Shown here: one piece after another, positions 41,901 to 55,262 of the stretch
Numbering within the stretch: the first letter of the stretch is position 1
Layout of the letters: each line of letters begins with the position of its first letter
Origin: Nemania diffusa
Lineage: Eukaryota; Ascomycota; Sordariomycetes; Xylariales; Xylariaceae
Assembly (NCBI GenBank): GCA_038501195.1
Contig: JBBPUQ010000008.1
Location: 62,001-126,000, forward strand
Direction of reading: 5' to 3'
DNA: 64,000 nt
Notes under the pieces: generated by a model
Databases searched by the model: none
The model's input: only the letters and a program-made list of their open reading frames with translations
What the model was told of the DNA's origin: nothing
Made by a program: the position numbers and the translations under genes

Positions 41901-43661
41901 TTTTTTTAATTAATAATAATAAATAATAATTTTTTTTTATAAAAATATTAAATTTTTAATAATTAATATAAAATTATAATTTATTATATAATTTATTTAT
42001 AAATAAAATAAAAAATATAAATAAAATATTATTTAATTTAATAAATTTTTTTTATAAATTATTTATTAAATATTTTTTTATAACTTTTAATTTATTTATA
42101 AATATTTTATATAAAAATAAATATTTTAAATTTTTTAATTTTTTATTAATTATAAATTTAATATAATAGTTTATTTATAAATAATATAAAAATAAAATAT
42201 TAAAATTTATTTTATTAAATATTTAAAATAAATTATAATATTTATTAAAAATAATTTAAAAATTTATTTATTATAATTTGTTGTTTTTTTTTATAAAAAA
42301 ACTTTTAACTTTTTTATTAATAATAATTTTATTAATTTTATAAATATTAATAATATAAATATTTTTAATTAATTTATTTTATTTTATTAAAAATTAAAAA
42401 ATTATAATATTTATATTAATTATGTTAATATTTAATTGTTTTTTATATTATTTAATTTTATTTTTTTATATATAATATAAACTTTAAATATTAATTTTTT
42501 ATTTTTTTAATATATTAAAATTAACTTTTTTAATTAATATATATTGTTATTTTTTTTTTTTTAATAAATTATTTTTTATATAAAAAATAGCTTTTTTTTA
42601 AAAATATAATTTATTTTTTTTAAACTTTTTTTTTTAAAATTTTTTTTGTTTTAATATTTATATAAAAGCTTTGAGTTTTATATTATTAACTTTAGTTATT
42701 TTTTTTTAATTTTTTTTTAAATTTATATTTTTTTATATTATATTTTAATTATAATTAAAATATTATAACTATATTTTAACTTAATTTAAATTAATAATAT
42801 ATTTTATATTATAATTAATAAATAAAAAAAATAAAAATAAAAATAATTTTTTTAATAATTAAAAAAAATATTATATTTTTAAAATTATAACTTTTTAAAA
42901 ATAAAATTATTGTATATATTAATAATATATAAAAATATTTTTTAAAATATATATTTTTTTATTTTTATAATAATTTTAAAAGTTGAATTAATTTTTTATT
43001 TATTTTATTTATTATATTTTATTATATTTTAAAATATAAATTAAATTAAAAATAAATTTAAATATTTTATAATTTATTTAATAAAAATAATATTTATATA
43101 TATATATATATTTATTTTTATATTTTTAAAAATATTTTTAATAATTAATAATAATTTATTATAACTTATAATTTAAATATATAAAAATAGCTTTTTTTTT
43201 AAATATTTATTTATAATATTTAATTTATTAATAAATTTTAAAAACATTTTTTTTAAAAAAAATGTTATTTTTTTTAAAATTAATTTTTTATTTATATAAT
43301 ATTTTATTTAAATATATTATTTTTTTTAATTTTTTATTTATTTAAATTATTAAAAAAATATTAATTTATAATAATATTAAAATAAACTTTTTTATTAATA
43401 TTGTTTTTTTTTTAAAATATTTATAAAATTAATATTTAGTTTATTTATAATTAAAATATTTTTTTTTTATTAATAGTTTATATTTTTTTTTTTTTTTATA
43501 TTTATATTTAAAATATAAATTATTTATTTAAATAATTATTATTATAAAATTTTTTATTTATATTTATAGTTAAAATTTTATTTTAAAATATAACTATTGC
43601 TTTTTTATTTTTATATAAAATATTATATTTTTTATTTTTTATATTAAAAATATATATAATT

Positions 43662-43969
43662 TGTTAGTAGAACTTTTTGTATGTACATATATAAAAGGAT
43701 TTGGAGTAATTTATAAAATTTGAGGTTTATTTTTAAGTCTTAAAGTTTTATATTGATTTGTATGTATATTTTACAAAAAAAAGTACAACTAAAAAGATTG
43801 TACGTAAATTATTTATATATATATATATATAAAACCTATAAGTTTTATAGATCTTAATAAGTCTTTATATTTCTTATTTATTTGATTACTTAATAAAAGT
43901 CCTAGTTTAAATCTTAGTTATATATACTTAGTATATATATATAAGTTCTATTAAATTATTAGTTTAATA
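43662..43969. repeat. RT2 left LTR (308 bp)
   Basis: It starts TGTTAGTAGAAC and is followed by a poly-T run. It has exactly the same length as its partner and as both RT1 LTRs. Confidence 0.88.
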
Positions 43970-46900
43970 TTAGAAATTTTTTTTTTTATATAATAACTTT
44001 AGTTTTAATGTTAACTAATTTTTTATTATTTTTTTTGTTATTTAATTAATTTATATATATTTTTACTTGTATAACTAGTTTATTTGTATTAATTAGCTTT
44101 TTTAGTGTTTAATTAAATGCTTTTTTTATATAAACGTTTACTAAGTTATTTTTGCTATCGATTTAATATATTTTTATAATTTTATAATTTTTGTATACTT
44201 TTTAAAATAATATAATGTTGATTATAAGTTGCTTTTTTTGTATAGTTTCTAATTTAACTAAACATTTATACAAAGATTTAAAATCAGTATATATAACTAG
44301 TAATATAGTTAGTAATTTTATTATATAAATAATTTTTTAAAAAGTTGTACTAAGTATAATAACACAGTTAAATCTGTTAATTATGTTATATAATTTATTT
44401 GTTAATATGCTATGTATAATTTGTTTGTATTTAATTGAATTTTAATAAATAATATTACTTTTAATTATAAAAGTATTTTTTGTATAGTTTTTATTAGCTA
44501 ATATAATTATAAATCCAATTTAAAAGCTTAAATTTTTGTTGTTTATAAATGCTTTGTTAATAAAAATAAAAATCTTTATATAATTAAAATTTAAAAATAT
44601 ATAATATAGTTTTTGCTATATATTATCGATTTATTATTAAATTTATATATTTAATGTTTTAATATTATTTTTTAACAGTTTTTAAACTTATATAGTAATC
44701 AATAAGTTATATAATGTTTTTAGTTAATATATTAATATAATATATATATTTTAAACTTATTAAACAATATATTACTAAAAATAATTTTTTATACAAAAGT
44801 TAATAGTATGTAATTATTTAGCTTGTTTTTATTAAGTAAAAATAAAATCTTGTTTGTTTATTTAAATTTTGTTTTTGTTAAATTTAACAAAGTGTTTAAA
44901 TGTTAATTTTACTTTTAGTTTTATATAAAATAATAATTTAGTTTTTTTTTTATATAAAAACTTTTTAAATATAATACTAAAAGTATTGTTTGTTTAAAGT
45001 TTTGTAATTGTAAATTTGTCAAGTTTTTTTTTAGTATATAACAAATATAAGTTATATATAAATATTTTTATGTTTAATTTTTAATAATAATGTTTGTAAT
45101 AAGTTTTATACTAATATAATTTTAACTTAGCTAATCTATATAATAGTTATATAATTTAAAACATAATATTTGCTAAATATTTGCTTTTTAGTTTTTTTAG
45201 CAAATAAGTATAAATTTTTTAGTTTAATTTGTTGTATAACTGTATATATATTTAAAAAATGTTTTATAGCTTTATATATATACTGTAGTTTTAAATTAAC
45301 AACAGTTTTAAAGCTATAATAAACTGTTGATTTATATACTAAATTGTTAATGCTTGCATAAAAATTTAAACTTTGTTGTTGTTTTTATAACTTTGTACAA
45401 CTAATTTAAACTTTTTATATAGTTTAGTTGTTTTATTTTTAATTTTTTGTATAAGTTTAGTTTAAAAAATTTTTATTTAATTATATTAGTTCAAATTATA
45501 TTATATAAACTAAAATATATTTTAAATTGCTAATATATTTATTTTAACTATATTTAATTGTTTAAAAAATATACTAAGTGTAATAATTATATTGTTTTGT
45601 TTTAATTATATAGCTAAAGTATAATTGTTGACTTTTTTTAGTATAAAGTATTAATTGCTAATAAGTACAAGTAATTTTTTCAGTTTGTTTTTGCGTCAAA
45701 GTTGTAACTATTTAATAACTTAAAAAAAATTATACAAAAAGTTATTTTTTTTATATAATAAATTAAATATAGTTTTCTGTTAGTAATATAACTTGACTTA
45801 TATATAATAAAACTTAGTTAGTTTGTTTGTTATATTAACTGTAATGTTATAATTTTTAATTGCAAAAATTTTATATAGTTTTATTTAGCTTTTTTGTTTT
45901 TTTTATACTATAATTTTATTTTGAAAAAATAAAGAAAATATTTTGTATAATAATATTAGTTTATTTTTAATTTATATAGCTTAGTCAATATTAACTTTTA
46001 TATAAATATTTTTTAATATTTTTATAGCTTTTTATATAGCTTTTGCTTTTTGAATAATTTTTAGCGAAAAAAATAAGTCGCTGTTAATTCTAAAATAAAC
46101 TTTAAAAACTAACAAAATAAATATAAAACTGTTTAGTTTAATTATATTATTTAAAGTTTTTATAGCTATTTATAGTATTGTTTTTTCGTTTATATAATAA
46201 TTGATTTTTTTGTATAAAATATCGAATGTATAATAAAGTAGTATATATATTTATTTAACTTTTTTAACAGCTTAGTATATTTTAATAAGTATTTTTTTAT
46301 ACGAAGCTTTAACTAGTTATATGTTATTACGAAATTTTTTGAACAAAAAATTTATACCAAAATTATATATAATATAATCAAATAGTTTTTAATATATTAA
46401 AATTTAATATTAGTATAATATATTTTAAGTATTATATATATTTAAAAACTTTAAAAATTTAGCTATTTAAAATAAAGTATTTGTATTAATTATATATAAA
46501 GTTGATTATTTGTTAATTTATACAATATTAATAACGATTTTATAATTAAAATTATATTTGTTTTTTAGCAAAAACTTAAATTTTTTTAAAGTTTAGTTAT
46601 ATAATTAACAATAGTAATAAAACTTTTTAATTTTTTAAAATATTAAAATATTAATATTATTATATTTAGTTTTTTATAATAATTTTATAAGTTTTTTTGT
46701 ATAAAAGTGTTTAAATTAATAATATAACTTTTAAAACTTTTGTTCTATAAAATAACTTGTAGCTTTTAATTAGTTAATATTAAAAAATAAATGTTTTTAT
46801 TTTTATACAATTAATACTGTTATATTGTTTTGTTATATAATTATATTTTATATGTTATTAAAATAAACATATAATTAATTTATATTTTATAACAATAGTA

Positions 46901-49261
46901 AAAATAAAGTTAATATGTTTAAAATATAAAATTTAATCGGTTTAATTAATATTGAAATTATTATAATATTTATAACTTTAAAGCTTTTAATACTACTAAA
47001 TTAAATTGTTATATTGTTTAAAGTTTAGTTTATTTATATAAAAAAGTTTTTTTATATAAAAGCTTTAGCTTAAGCTTTTTTAATAGTCGAAATTTTAGCT
47101 GTACTAGTATTTTATAAAATATTTTAATATTTTATATTATATTAACTGTTTAAATAGAAATTGTTTAATATTAACGTTTAATTTTAAATATATATGTTTT
47201 TTTCTGTTGTACAATAAAAATATATTAAATCTATTAAAAATTAAATCGTTTTGTTTTTAGTTTTAAAATTTAAGTTGTTATTAAATTTATTATTATATAA
47301 AAAGTTTTTGTTATTTTTATAGTTTAGTATAAATATATTATACTTTTTGTATAATAGAGCTTTTTGTTCTAAAATATTATATATAGCAAAATATTGTTTT
47401 TTTATTTTCGATTTTTTTTATTAGCTGTAGTTAGTGAACTAACAATTAAGCTTTTTGTAAATAAAGCACTTTTTATTACTTTTATTATTTTTATTGTACA
47501 ATCGCTGTAGTTTTTAGTAAAAGTTTTTTTTAAAGCTATAACTATATAATCGTTTTAAATACTTAATATTATACTATTTGTTAACAAAGTAAACATTTGT
47601 TATATAATAGTAGTTTATTTTTCGATTAAAAAAAACTTATAGTACTATTTACAAATTAAAAAATAAAGCTTTATATATAAGTTTTTAATTAATTAAAATA
47701 AATTTAAACTTAAATATATTAAAATATATTTATATAACTGTTATATAAAGTAGTATTTTTTTATAGTAGCTAAATTTTAAAACATATTATATAAGTTAAA
47801 GCTTATCGATTATAGTTTTTAATATTTTAAGTATTATTTTCGTTAAATTATTTTGTTTTATTTGTATAAAAGTAATAATAGTTTAATCGGTTTAGTATTA
47901 ACTATAGTTAACTATTGTATTAAAATAATTGTTAAACATTATATAAATTTTGTTTTATTTATATATCAAACTAATATAGTTGAAATAATATTGCTTGGTT
48001 TTTTTTTTTAATACAAAAAAAAATACTACATAGTATTATTTTTTAATAATTTTAAGTTAACAATATATTAAAATAAAGATTTAAACTTTGTTATATAATA
48101 TATTATATAGTTTATTACTATAGTTTTAGTTAAATCGCTATACTTTAATAAACATAATAAATTAAACTGTTTTAATTAAACTATTGTAAATAATTTAAAT
48201 AAAAAAAAGTTTGTATAATCGATTTTTATATATAAATAAAGGTATAAAATATATAATAAAAATCTCGAAAATAAGTATAAGTTTTTAAGTTTTTGTTTAT
48301 ATAAAAAAACTAAATATTTAATTATTTGTACTAAACACTATATAGTATACTAGTATTACTAGTTTTAGTATAACTAGTTGTAGTATTAAAAGATCTATTT
48401 ATATAATTGCTAGTTTTAGTATATTTACTAGTATAAATATTAAAGCTGTTTGTATAGACATATCGTTATCCGATTTTTTATCGTTGTTTTTGCTGAACTT
48501 TTTAAAAATATATATAAATCGGTTATTTAGCGTTTTTCTATATATTTTAATATTTTTATTGTATTTAACTATTATAATAAATATTCGTTTAAATATATAA
48601 CTAATATTTACAAATATAAGTTTTGTTTAATTATTAAAGTTTATTATAAATATTTATATAAGCTGTTTACTTTTAATTTTTAATTGTATATATTTTTTCA
48701 AATATTATACAAAATATATTAACAATTGTGTTGAAATAATTGTATTGTTTAAATTAATTGTAATATTTTAATATTTAAAGTCGGTTTTGCTTTTTTATTT
48801 GAAAATATTAATACTACTTCTTTTAGCTATATTTTTATATAAAAGTAAATATAGTTTTTTGTTTGAAAATTCAAAGTGATCAGTTTTAGCTGTTACTGCT
48901 ACAGCTGCTATAACTAACTTTGTTGCAAGTTCTAATATAATTGTAAAAAAAAAAAGTATAAAAGTAAAAAAGTAAATAAATAAATAAAGTAATTAGAAAA
49001 TTAAATATATAAAATAGTTTATAGTTTTGTTAATTTTTATATAAAAATAACTAAACTATTGCATAAAAAGTCGCTTTAACTTTACAATATTTAAGCTTTT
49101 TTTATTTAACAGTTAATTTAACTCTTTTTTTTTCAATTGATATAAATAATAGTTTACTTCTTATACAAAAAATAAAAAATCAAGTATAAAAGTTACTTTA
49201 TAGCTAAGTTCCGCTTTTTTATTTTGTTAATTTGTAATTGCATTTTGCAATTATTAATTAG

Positions 49262-49569
49262 TGTTAGTAAAACTTTTTATATATATATATATAAAAAAAT
49301 TCGAAATAATCTATAAAGTTTGGGGTCTGTTTCTAGGTCTTAAAGTTCTATATTGATTCGTATGTATATTTTACAAAAAAAAATACAACTAAAAAAGTTG
49401 TACGCAAGTTATTTATATATGTATATGTATAGGACTTGTAAGTCTTATAGATCTTAGTAAGTCCCTGTATTTTTTATTTATTTAGTTACCTAATAAAAAT
49501 CCTAGTCCAAGTCCTAGTTGTATATACTTAGTATATATGTACAGGTTCTATTAAATCATTAGTTCAACA
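49262..49569. repeat. RT2 right LTR (308 bp)
   Basis: The least mutated LTR of the four, with words such as GGGGTCTGTTTCTAGGTC and GTCCAAGTCCTAGTTG. It is the best available template for identifying the family by search. Confidence 0.88.
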
Positions 49570-51049
49570 TAATTTATATATAATATTAAATATAAAACTT
49601 AAATATTTTATTTAGTTTTAAATATTTAAAAATAATATTAATAATTATATAAATATTTAAGTAATTTTTAAAACTGTTTTTTTATTAATTTTTTATTAAT
49701 TTAGTTTTATTTATAAAATAAATAAAGTTATTTTTAAATTTAATAAATTTATTAAAAAAATATTTAATAAAACTATTTTTTATATATAAAGTTTTAAATT
49801 TTGCTTTAAATTTATTAAAAATATTAATATTATAATAATATTTATATAAATATATAAATAATATATATAATAAAATTAAAGTTTTAAAATATATATTATT
49901 TAAATAAAACTATAAATATTTAACTATTTTTTTATTTAAATAAAATTTAATATTTATTATTTTAATAATATTATTAATAAATTAATTTTTATTAATTATT
50001 AAACAATTTTTTATATTATAATATTATATTTTAAATTTTATATTATTTTTATTAAAGTTATTATAAAAAATCAAAATTAAAATTTTTATTAATTTATAAA
50101 TTTTTTTTTTAGTTTAATTAAATAATATATTAGTTTTATAACTTTTAATTAATAAATTTATTATTTATTAATTAGTTTTATTAATTTAGTTTTAAAACTA
50201 AAACTTTTTTAATTTTAAATTTATTAATTTAATAAAAAAATAATTTAATATAATTTAATTAATAAATATAAAACAATTAAAATTTATAATTAATATTTTT
50301 ATTTTTAATTAATTAATAATTATTAAAACTTATTTTTTATTAATAAAAAAGTTATATTATTTAATTAAATTATTAAATGAATTTTTATTTTTTAATAAAA
50401 ACTTATAAAAGTTATTTATTTATTAATATATAGCAAAAGTTATAAATAAATAAAATTTGATTTTAATTTATAAAGTTTTAAACTTTTTAAATAGTTATTT
50501 AAAACTAATATAATTTATTAATTTATTAAATTAAAAAATAGTTATTTAAATTTTATTAGTAATATTATAATAAAAAAATATAAAGTTATTATTTTTTATA
50601 TATATATTTATAAAATTAACAATTAACTTTTATTAATTTTTTTTAAATTTATTTATAAAATTTATATATTATTTATTTATAAACTTAAATTTTTTATATT
50701 GTTTATAAAGTTTATTAATTATTTTATTAAAAACTTTATATAAGTTTTTTTTTTTATTATTTTTTATAATATAAATGAAAATTTTTATATTTTAAAAATT
50801 AAAATTAATTAATAAATTATATTAAACTTTATTTCAAAAAGTTTTATTAAATTTAAAAAAAAACTTCTTTAAATTATTTAATTTAAAATAAACTTTTTTA
50901 TAAATTTAAAACTTATTGTTTATATTTTTTATTATAATATTATTATATTAATATTTATTTTATAAATTTATAACTTTTTGTTTTTTTTTTTTTAAAATAA
51001 AAATATATTTAAAAATAGTTTTTATATTTTATATAAATAATATTTAAAT

Positions 51050-51308
51050 TGTTATATATTAATATTTACAAAAAACAAAGCTATTAATTAAATAATTTAA
51101 TTATATATAAAAATTTAAAAATATAAAAAAAAAAAAAAAAACAGAAAATTTAGCTAATATAAAATAATAAAAATAAATAATATATAAGCTATTTAAAGCA
51201 ATAAGCTTTAGTAATAAGTAAATTTTACAAAAAAAAAAAAAAAGCGAAAAAATTGCAATATATAGCTAAAATAATTATATAACTTATATTAACTATTATA
51301 TTATAACT
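51050..51308. repeat. Element E right terminal repeat
   Basis: It starts TGTTATATATTAATA and is followed by ATTTT. It retains GC, CAG and GCG words that are lost in the left copy. Confidence 0.6.
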
Positions 51309-52208
51309 ATTTTAATAATTTGTTTTAATTTATAATATTTTAAATTATTTAAAATTTTAAATAAAAAAAATATAACTATAGATTAAATATATTAAATTTA
51401 TATAAAAAAAAAACTTATTTTATATAAATAAATTAAAAAAAATAAACAATAATTTATTATTATAATAGTTATAAATTTTACTATTAGCTAAAAAAATTAA
51501 TAATAAATTAAAATTTAAAATAAATTAAATATTAAAATTAAAAATTTTTAACAAAATTAAAAAATTATAATATTAAATTTTATAAAAAAGTTATAATTTT
51601 AACAATATTTAATATTTTATAAAAAACTTTAAAAATATATTTATTATATTAAACTATTATTATTTAAATAAATTAACTAAATTAAAACTATTAATTAAAT
51701 TATAAAACTAAATAAAAATAATAGTTATAAATAAATTTATAAAAAATTATAAAAATAATAATAAAACATTTAATTTAAATATTAAAACTAAACTTAAATA
51801 TTATATTTAATTAATTTTAATTTAATTTATATTAAATTTTTAATTTTTAAAACAAATAATATAATAATTTATATAAACTATTAATTTTTATATTTATTTT
51901 ATTAATTATAAATTAAAACTTATATACTTTATTATAATATAATTTTATAATTTTTATTAATTTATAAAAATTATAATTTTCAAAATAATTTATTTTAAAA
52001 GATTTATTTTATAAAATTTATTTTAAAGAAATTTTAATTAAATTTTATAATTTTATTTATAACTTTATTTACAGTTTTATATATTTATATATTTTATATA
52101 ATATATATATATAATTTAGCTTTTTTTTTTTTTTTTTTTTTTTAAAAGATTTTTAGTTAATAAAATTAATAAATTAACTTCTATGTTTTTTATAATTATA
52201 ACATTTAA
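51309..52208. other. Unassigned AT-rich sequence
   Basis: No gene or repeat relation recognised. It contains a poly-T run of about 25 near 52,120-52,143. Confidence 0.5.
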
Positions 52209-52737
52209 CATTATATCTAAAGTTTAAACTTTTAAACTATTAAAATATAGTTTTTATTATATATTATAAAAAGATATAAAATATTAAATTGTTAGATTTA
52301 ATATTTAAAAGATTTATATTAACAAATTAGTTGTTATAACAATATTATATTATTTTTTTTTATAGTCGACTTTTATACAATATAATATATATATAAAAAC
52401 TAACTTTAAATTAATAAAACCGACTAACTTTTAGTTAATACCGACTTAATAGTTAGATTTAAAAATATTTACTTATTTATACTTATATTATTTATAAATA
52501 GCAGTAAAACTTAGCTATTAATAAATACTAAAAAGTTGTTTGTTTTTTTTTTACTGTGTTTTAAACTTGTAGCTTTTAAATAATTTAATATAATGTTATA
52601 TTTAAAGTCTAAGCTTTTAAACTATTAAAACATAATTTTTGCTATATATTACAAAAAGGTATAAAATACTAAGTTATTAAACTTAATACTTAAAAAGTTT
52701 ATATTAACAAATTAGTTATTATAATAACGTTATATAA
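52209..52737. mobile_element. Possible TRIM-like miniature element
   Basis: Two direct repeats of about 142 bp, 52,209-52,349 and 52,594-52,737, share TTTTAAACTATTAAAA, a TATATATTA-AAAAG-TATAAAATA block and TTAACAAATTAGTT, differing by transitions. They bracket only about 245 bp, which contains three CCGACT/GTCGACT words. Size and plan fit a terminal-repeat retrotransposon in miniature, but the end of the repeat and a target duplication are not clear; a local tandem duplication is the alternative. Confidence 0.45.
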
Positions 52738-53230
52738 ACTTTTTATTAAAAATATAAAAAATAACACTGAAAACAAAAAGAAATAGTAAATTTATTATAA
52801 ATCTTTAGTTTAAATTTTAATATTTATTTTTATATATTTTTTAAAAATCTTTTAACTAGTTATTTATAATTGTTTTTATTAATTATATAATATATTTTTT
52901 AAAATAAAATTTCATTTTTATAACTTTATTAACTTATTTATTAACTTATTTATTAATTTATTTATTACATTATATATTTATTAATTTAGTTATTTATTAA
53001 TATATATACTTTAATATATATATAGTTATATATAATATAACTATATTATATAATTATATATATATATATAATAAATTAATATTTAATATTATATTTAATA
53101 TTAATTTAATATTACTAAATTAATATTAGTATTTTAAAAATAGTACTAATACTAGCTTAGTATTTGAAAAATTAGTACTAAAGTAAATACTAATCTAGTA
53201 ATACTAAATTAGTCCTAATTACTAAGGTAC
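52738..53230. other. Isochore edge with TAGTACTAAT repeats
   Basis: AT-rich, with TTATTTATTAA repeats (52,925-53,000). From 53,100 to 53,225 there are many imperfect TAGTACTAAT / AATACTAGT words on both strands, so the text is partly palindromic. Normal-GC sequence begins at ACAACCTTGGACATG near 53,238. Confidence 0.6.
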
Positions 53231-53497
53231 TAAATCACAACCTTGGACATGTCTCCAGGGGCCGTAGGGTAGTTTGAAACATGGACGAACACAGCTTTTG
53301 TAATGGATTAGTACTGTAGAACCGGAGTTTTTCCTGCTAGGAACTCTTCATGACTGAAATACCCACAACCCCACAGACATGACCATCATCTATGAAAGTG
53401 AAAACAATACCAGGGGCGAAATGTATTCATAACAGACTGGAATGAAAATTGTCTACAATCTCACACCCCATTAATCTCAACATGTCCCAATAGCCTT

Positions 53498-54495
53498 CTA
53501 GACTCTCCGGTTCTCAGACAAGAAGTCACCGCAAAGTTGCATGTATCGTGGCGTGTCTTCCCACATCAGTGTGTGACTTGCTTTCTGCAGAGTCACCCAC
53601 TTAACTTTCTTAATCATTCTGAACCATGGTTCGACAACGAAGTCCATCACCTCATCATACCCCCCGTTCAATAGTAGCGTCTCCGCCCGAATCTTATCTG
53701 CGTCTTTCCAACCTTCCCAGGTCTTCATAGTACCGACTGTGTCAAATTCGGAATCACCTTGCCTACATAGAAGCAGGAATAAGACCCTGCTGCACTCGCG
53801 TTCAAAGGGGGGAATGCGATGACTTACATAGTTGAATAGGCAGAAGGATTTTCTTTTAAATTCCTCCATGCGCGTTGAACGGGGTCGGGAACTGGGTCGA
53901 GACGGATCACAAAGGTCTTCATGAAAACCTCTGCGGCATCTTTGAACTCCTGGCTAGAGTGATCGACCTCGGCACTTTCAAGGATTTCACGGACGCTGGG
54001 TGAAAGCTCAGCCAGGCGCTTCTTGCAGGATTCTTTGTAAAGAGGCATGCTAGCGGGTGCGCTGGACAAGACTATCTTCTTGAGCCCGACAGGTTGCCTG
54101 GAGGCGTATGCACCGGCCAGCATCCCGCCGAAGCTCTGGCCGATAATGTGGAAGCCTTTGTCACGTAAATTGAGATGATCTATGAGGTTGTCGAGCTCAC
54201 GGATGAAGAGGTCAAATGTCCAAAACTCCTCGTCGCCCGTCTTCTCACGAAGGTGGGTTGAGCGACCACAGCCTATTTGATCGTAGAAAATGATGGGGAG
54301 ACCCCATTTCTCATACAGCTCTGTCAGCACGAGCATGGAATCATGCCCTGACCCCGGGCCGCCGTGTAGTGCGACGACAGGTGATTCCTTGGCCACGTTG
54401 AGATCTCCGACAATCTGGTACCACGTCTTGCACGGTTTTCCGGCTTCCGGGATGTCGACGGCGATTTCACCTTCAGTAGTAGGGTATGCCGCCAT
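53498..54495 (-). CDS. Proline iminopeptidase-like alpha/beta hydrolase
   Basis: Two exons, 53,828-54,495 and 53,498-53,762, joined across a 65-bp intron (GTAAGT...ATGTAG) give 310 aa in frame. The fold is the alpha/beta hydrolase of family S33: oxyanion motif HGGPGSGHDS at residues 44-53, nucleophile elbow GQSFGG with Ser121, acid Asp259 in LLLNGGYDEV, and His286 in KASHTLMWED. Homologues release N-terminal proline or other residues from short peptides, or hydrolyse amino-acid amides; the substrate cannot be predicted. There is no signal peptide, so it is probably cytosolic. The start ATG is followed directly by the family-typical N-terminus. The stop lies only about 270 bp from the AT desert, yet all catalytic residues and the frame are intact, so the gene escaped RIP leakage. 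It is divergent from the transporter relic next to it. Confidence 0.92.
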
Positions 54496-55262
54496 TGTGC
54501 TATAGTATAATTGGTGAGTTGGGGAAATGTATGGGAAGAAGCCAATCCGTCAGGAAGTGGAGGGATCTTTGGAGAAAGTCGGGATTCTCTGCTGTGCCGC
54601 TCCTAGCAGATGCAGGGTGTTTTGTTCCATGCAGCAAACTGCGGCGTGGGTCTGCAGCTAACAGAAATCTCCGAAGCCCCCGTCCTTGAATTAAATAGGT
54701 ACCTACCAGATGGCAATTGGCAATCTTACGGCTACGCCATAAAGTCTGACGTTACATAGTAGCGGTCATTGGTCGATCAAGCGGCAAGGGCGTCTGACCC
54801 CCCCTTCCACACGTAAAGCGGCATGTCGGCCACTGCTAACCGATGGAAACAGTGTGCGACTGTGCGACCCAATGTTACTATAGAGTGGGATTAAGGCCGA
54901 GTCGAAAAGTGAGTGAGTCAAGGTCAGACGACACTAGATCTAACAACCCGACTTTCCAGAGTCCTGGATATAACATGATAGACGGTTACGTGCCGAACAA
55001 GTATTTTGTACATAGATGTACCTCGGTTGCCAGTTTTCCAGTGTATAATTACCCAGAGCATGTCCGAGTTTCCCTTAAGTACCCGGCAGGTATATCGAGA
55101 GCACTTGTCACAGCGTCCTTTGTATCCAGATAGATGAGCCCTATTAGACTTGACTTGGTCCCCGTTCATAATAAATCTCCAGCCCTTCACTACTGTGCTA
55201 CCTAGCTATTCTGCTCTTTCCCTCCCACTCCAAAAGGTAGCATCGAGTGAATACCATTTCCA
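54496..55262. other. Intergenic region between two divergent genes
   Basis: Upstream of both the hydrolase (minus) and the transporter relic (plus). Composition is normal and no convincing protein is encoded; short open frames here have no recognisable family features. It presumably holds both promoters, but I could not pick out specific sites. Confidence 0.5.

Larger units (their letters stand above)
43662..49569 (-). mobile_element. LTR retrotransposon RT2, 5,908 bp, nested in E
   Basis: The 308-bp LTRs are 43,662-43,969 and 49,262-49,569. The right LTR has intact TG...CA ends (TGTTAGTAAAAC ... TTAGTTCAACA). TAATT directly precedes and follows the element as a target duplication. The two LTRs differ by transitions at the positions compared, for example CCTAGTTTAAATC against CCTAGTCCAAGTC. 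The interior is colinear with RT1 along its full ~5.3 kb but keeps slightly more G and C. No frame survives. Minus orientation is inferred from the A-rich tract inside the left LTR (43,970-43,995 on the minus strand), as in RT1. Confidence 0.85.
38688..51308. mobile_element. LTR-like element E, interrupted by nested RT2
   Basis: Direct repeats of about 260 bp lie at 38,688-38,948 and 51,050-51,308; both run through AAAGCTATTAATTAAATAAT, a long poly-A tract, AATAAATAATATATAAG and AATATATAGCTAAAATAATT. ATTTT precedes the left and follows the right repeat, a possible 5-bp target duplication, weak in this composition. Removing RT2 leaves about 6.7 kb, a plausible LTR-retroelement size. The internal text is too mutated to read. 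If right, E is older than RT2. Confidence 0.55.
1..53230. other. AT-rich, RIP-type repeat desert (AT isochore)
   Basis: Composition by eye is far above 85% A+T throughout, with long stretches nearly free of G and C, and it ends abruptly near 53,230. No reading frame resembles a protein: the only open frames longer than 60 codons are Tyr/Ile/Phe low-complexity translations of TA repeats. Repeat copies compared here (the two LTRs of RT2, RT1 against RT2, the A copies) differ by C/T and G/A transitions, the signature of RIP in ascomycetes. The content is nested mobile elements and tandem repeats, listed separately. It could be an ordinary gene-poor AT isochore, a subtelomeric block or part of a centromere; the sequence alone does not decide. 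Confidence 0.9.

Noticed and set aside
54843..55190. Overlapping plus and minus open frames of 88-96 codons between the hydrolase and the transporter relic
   Set aside because: No recognisable motif, no splice or family support, and both strands equally open; treated as intergenic.
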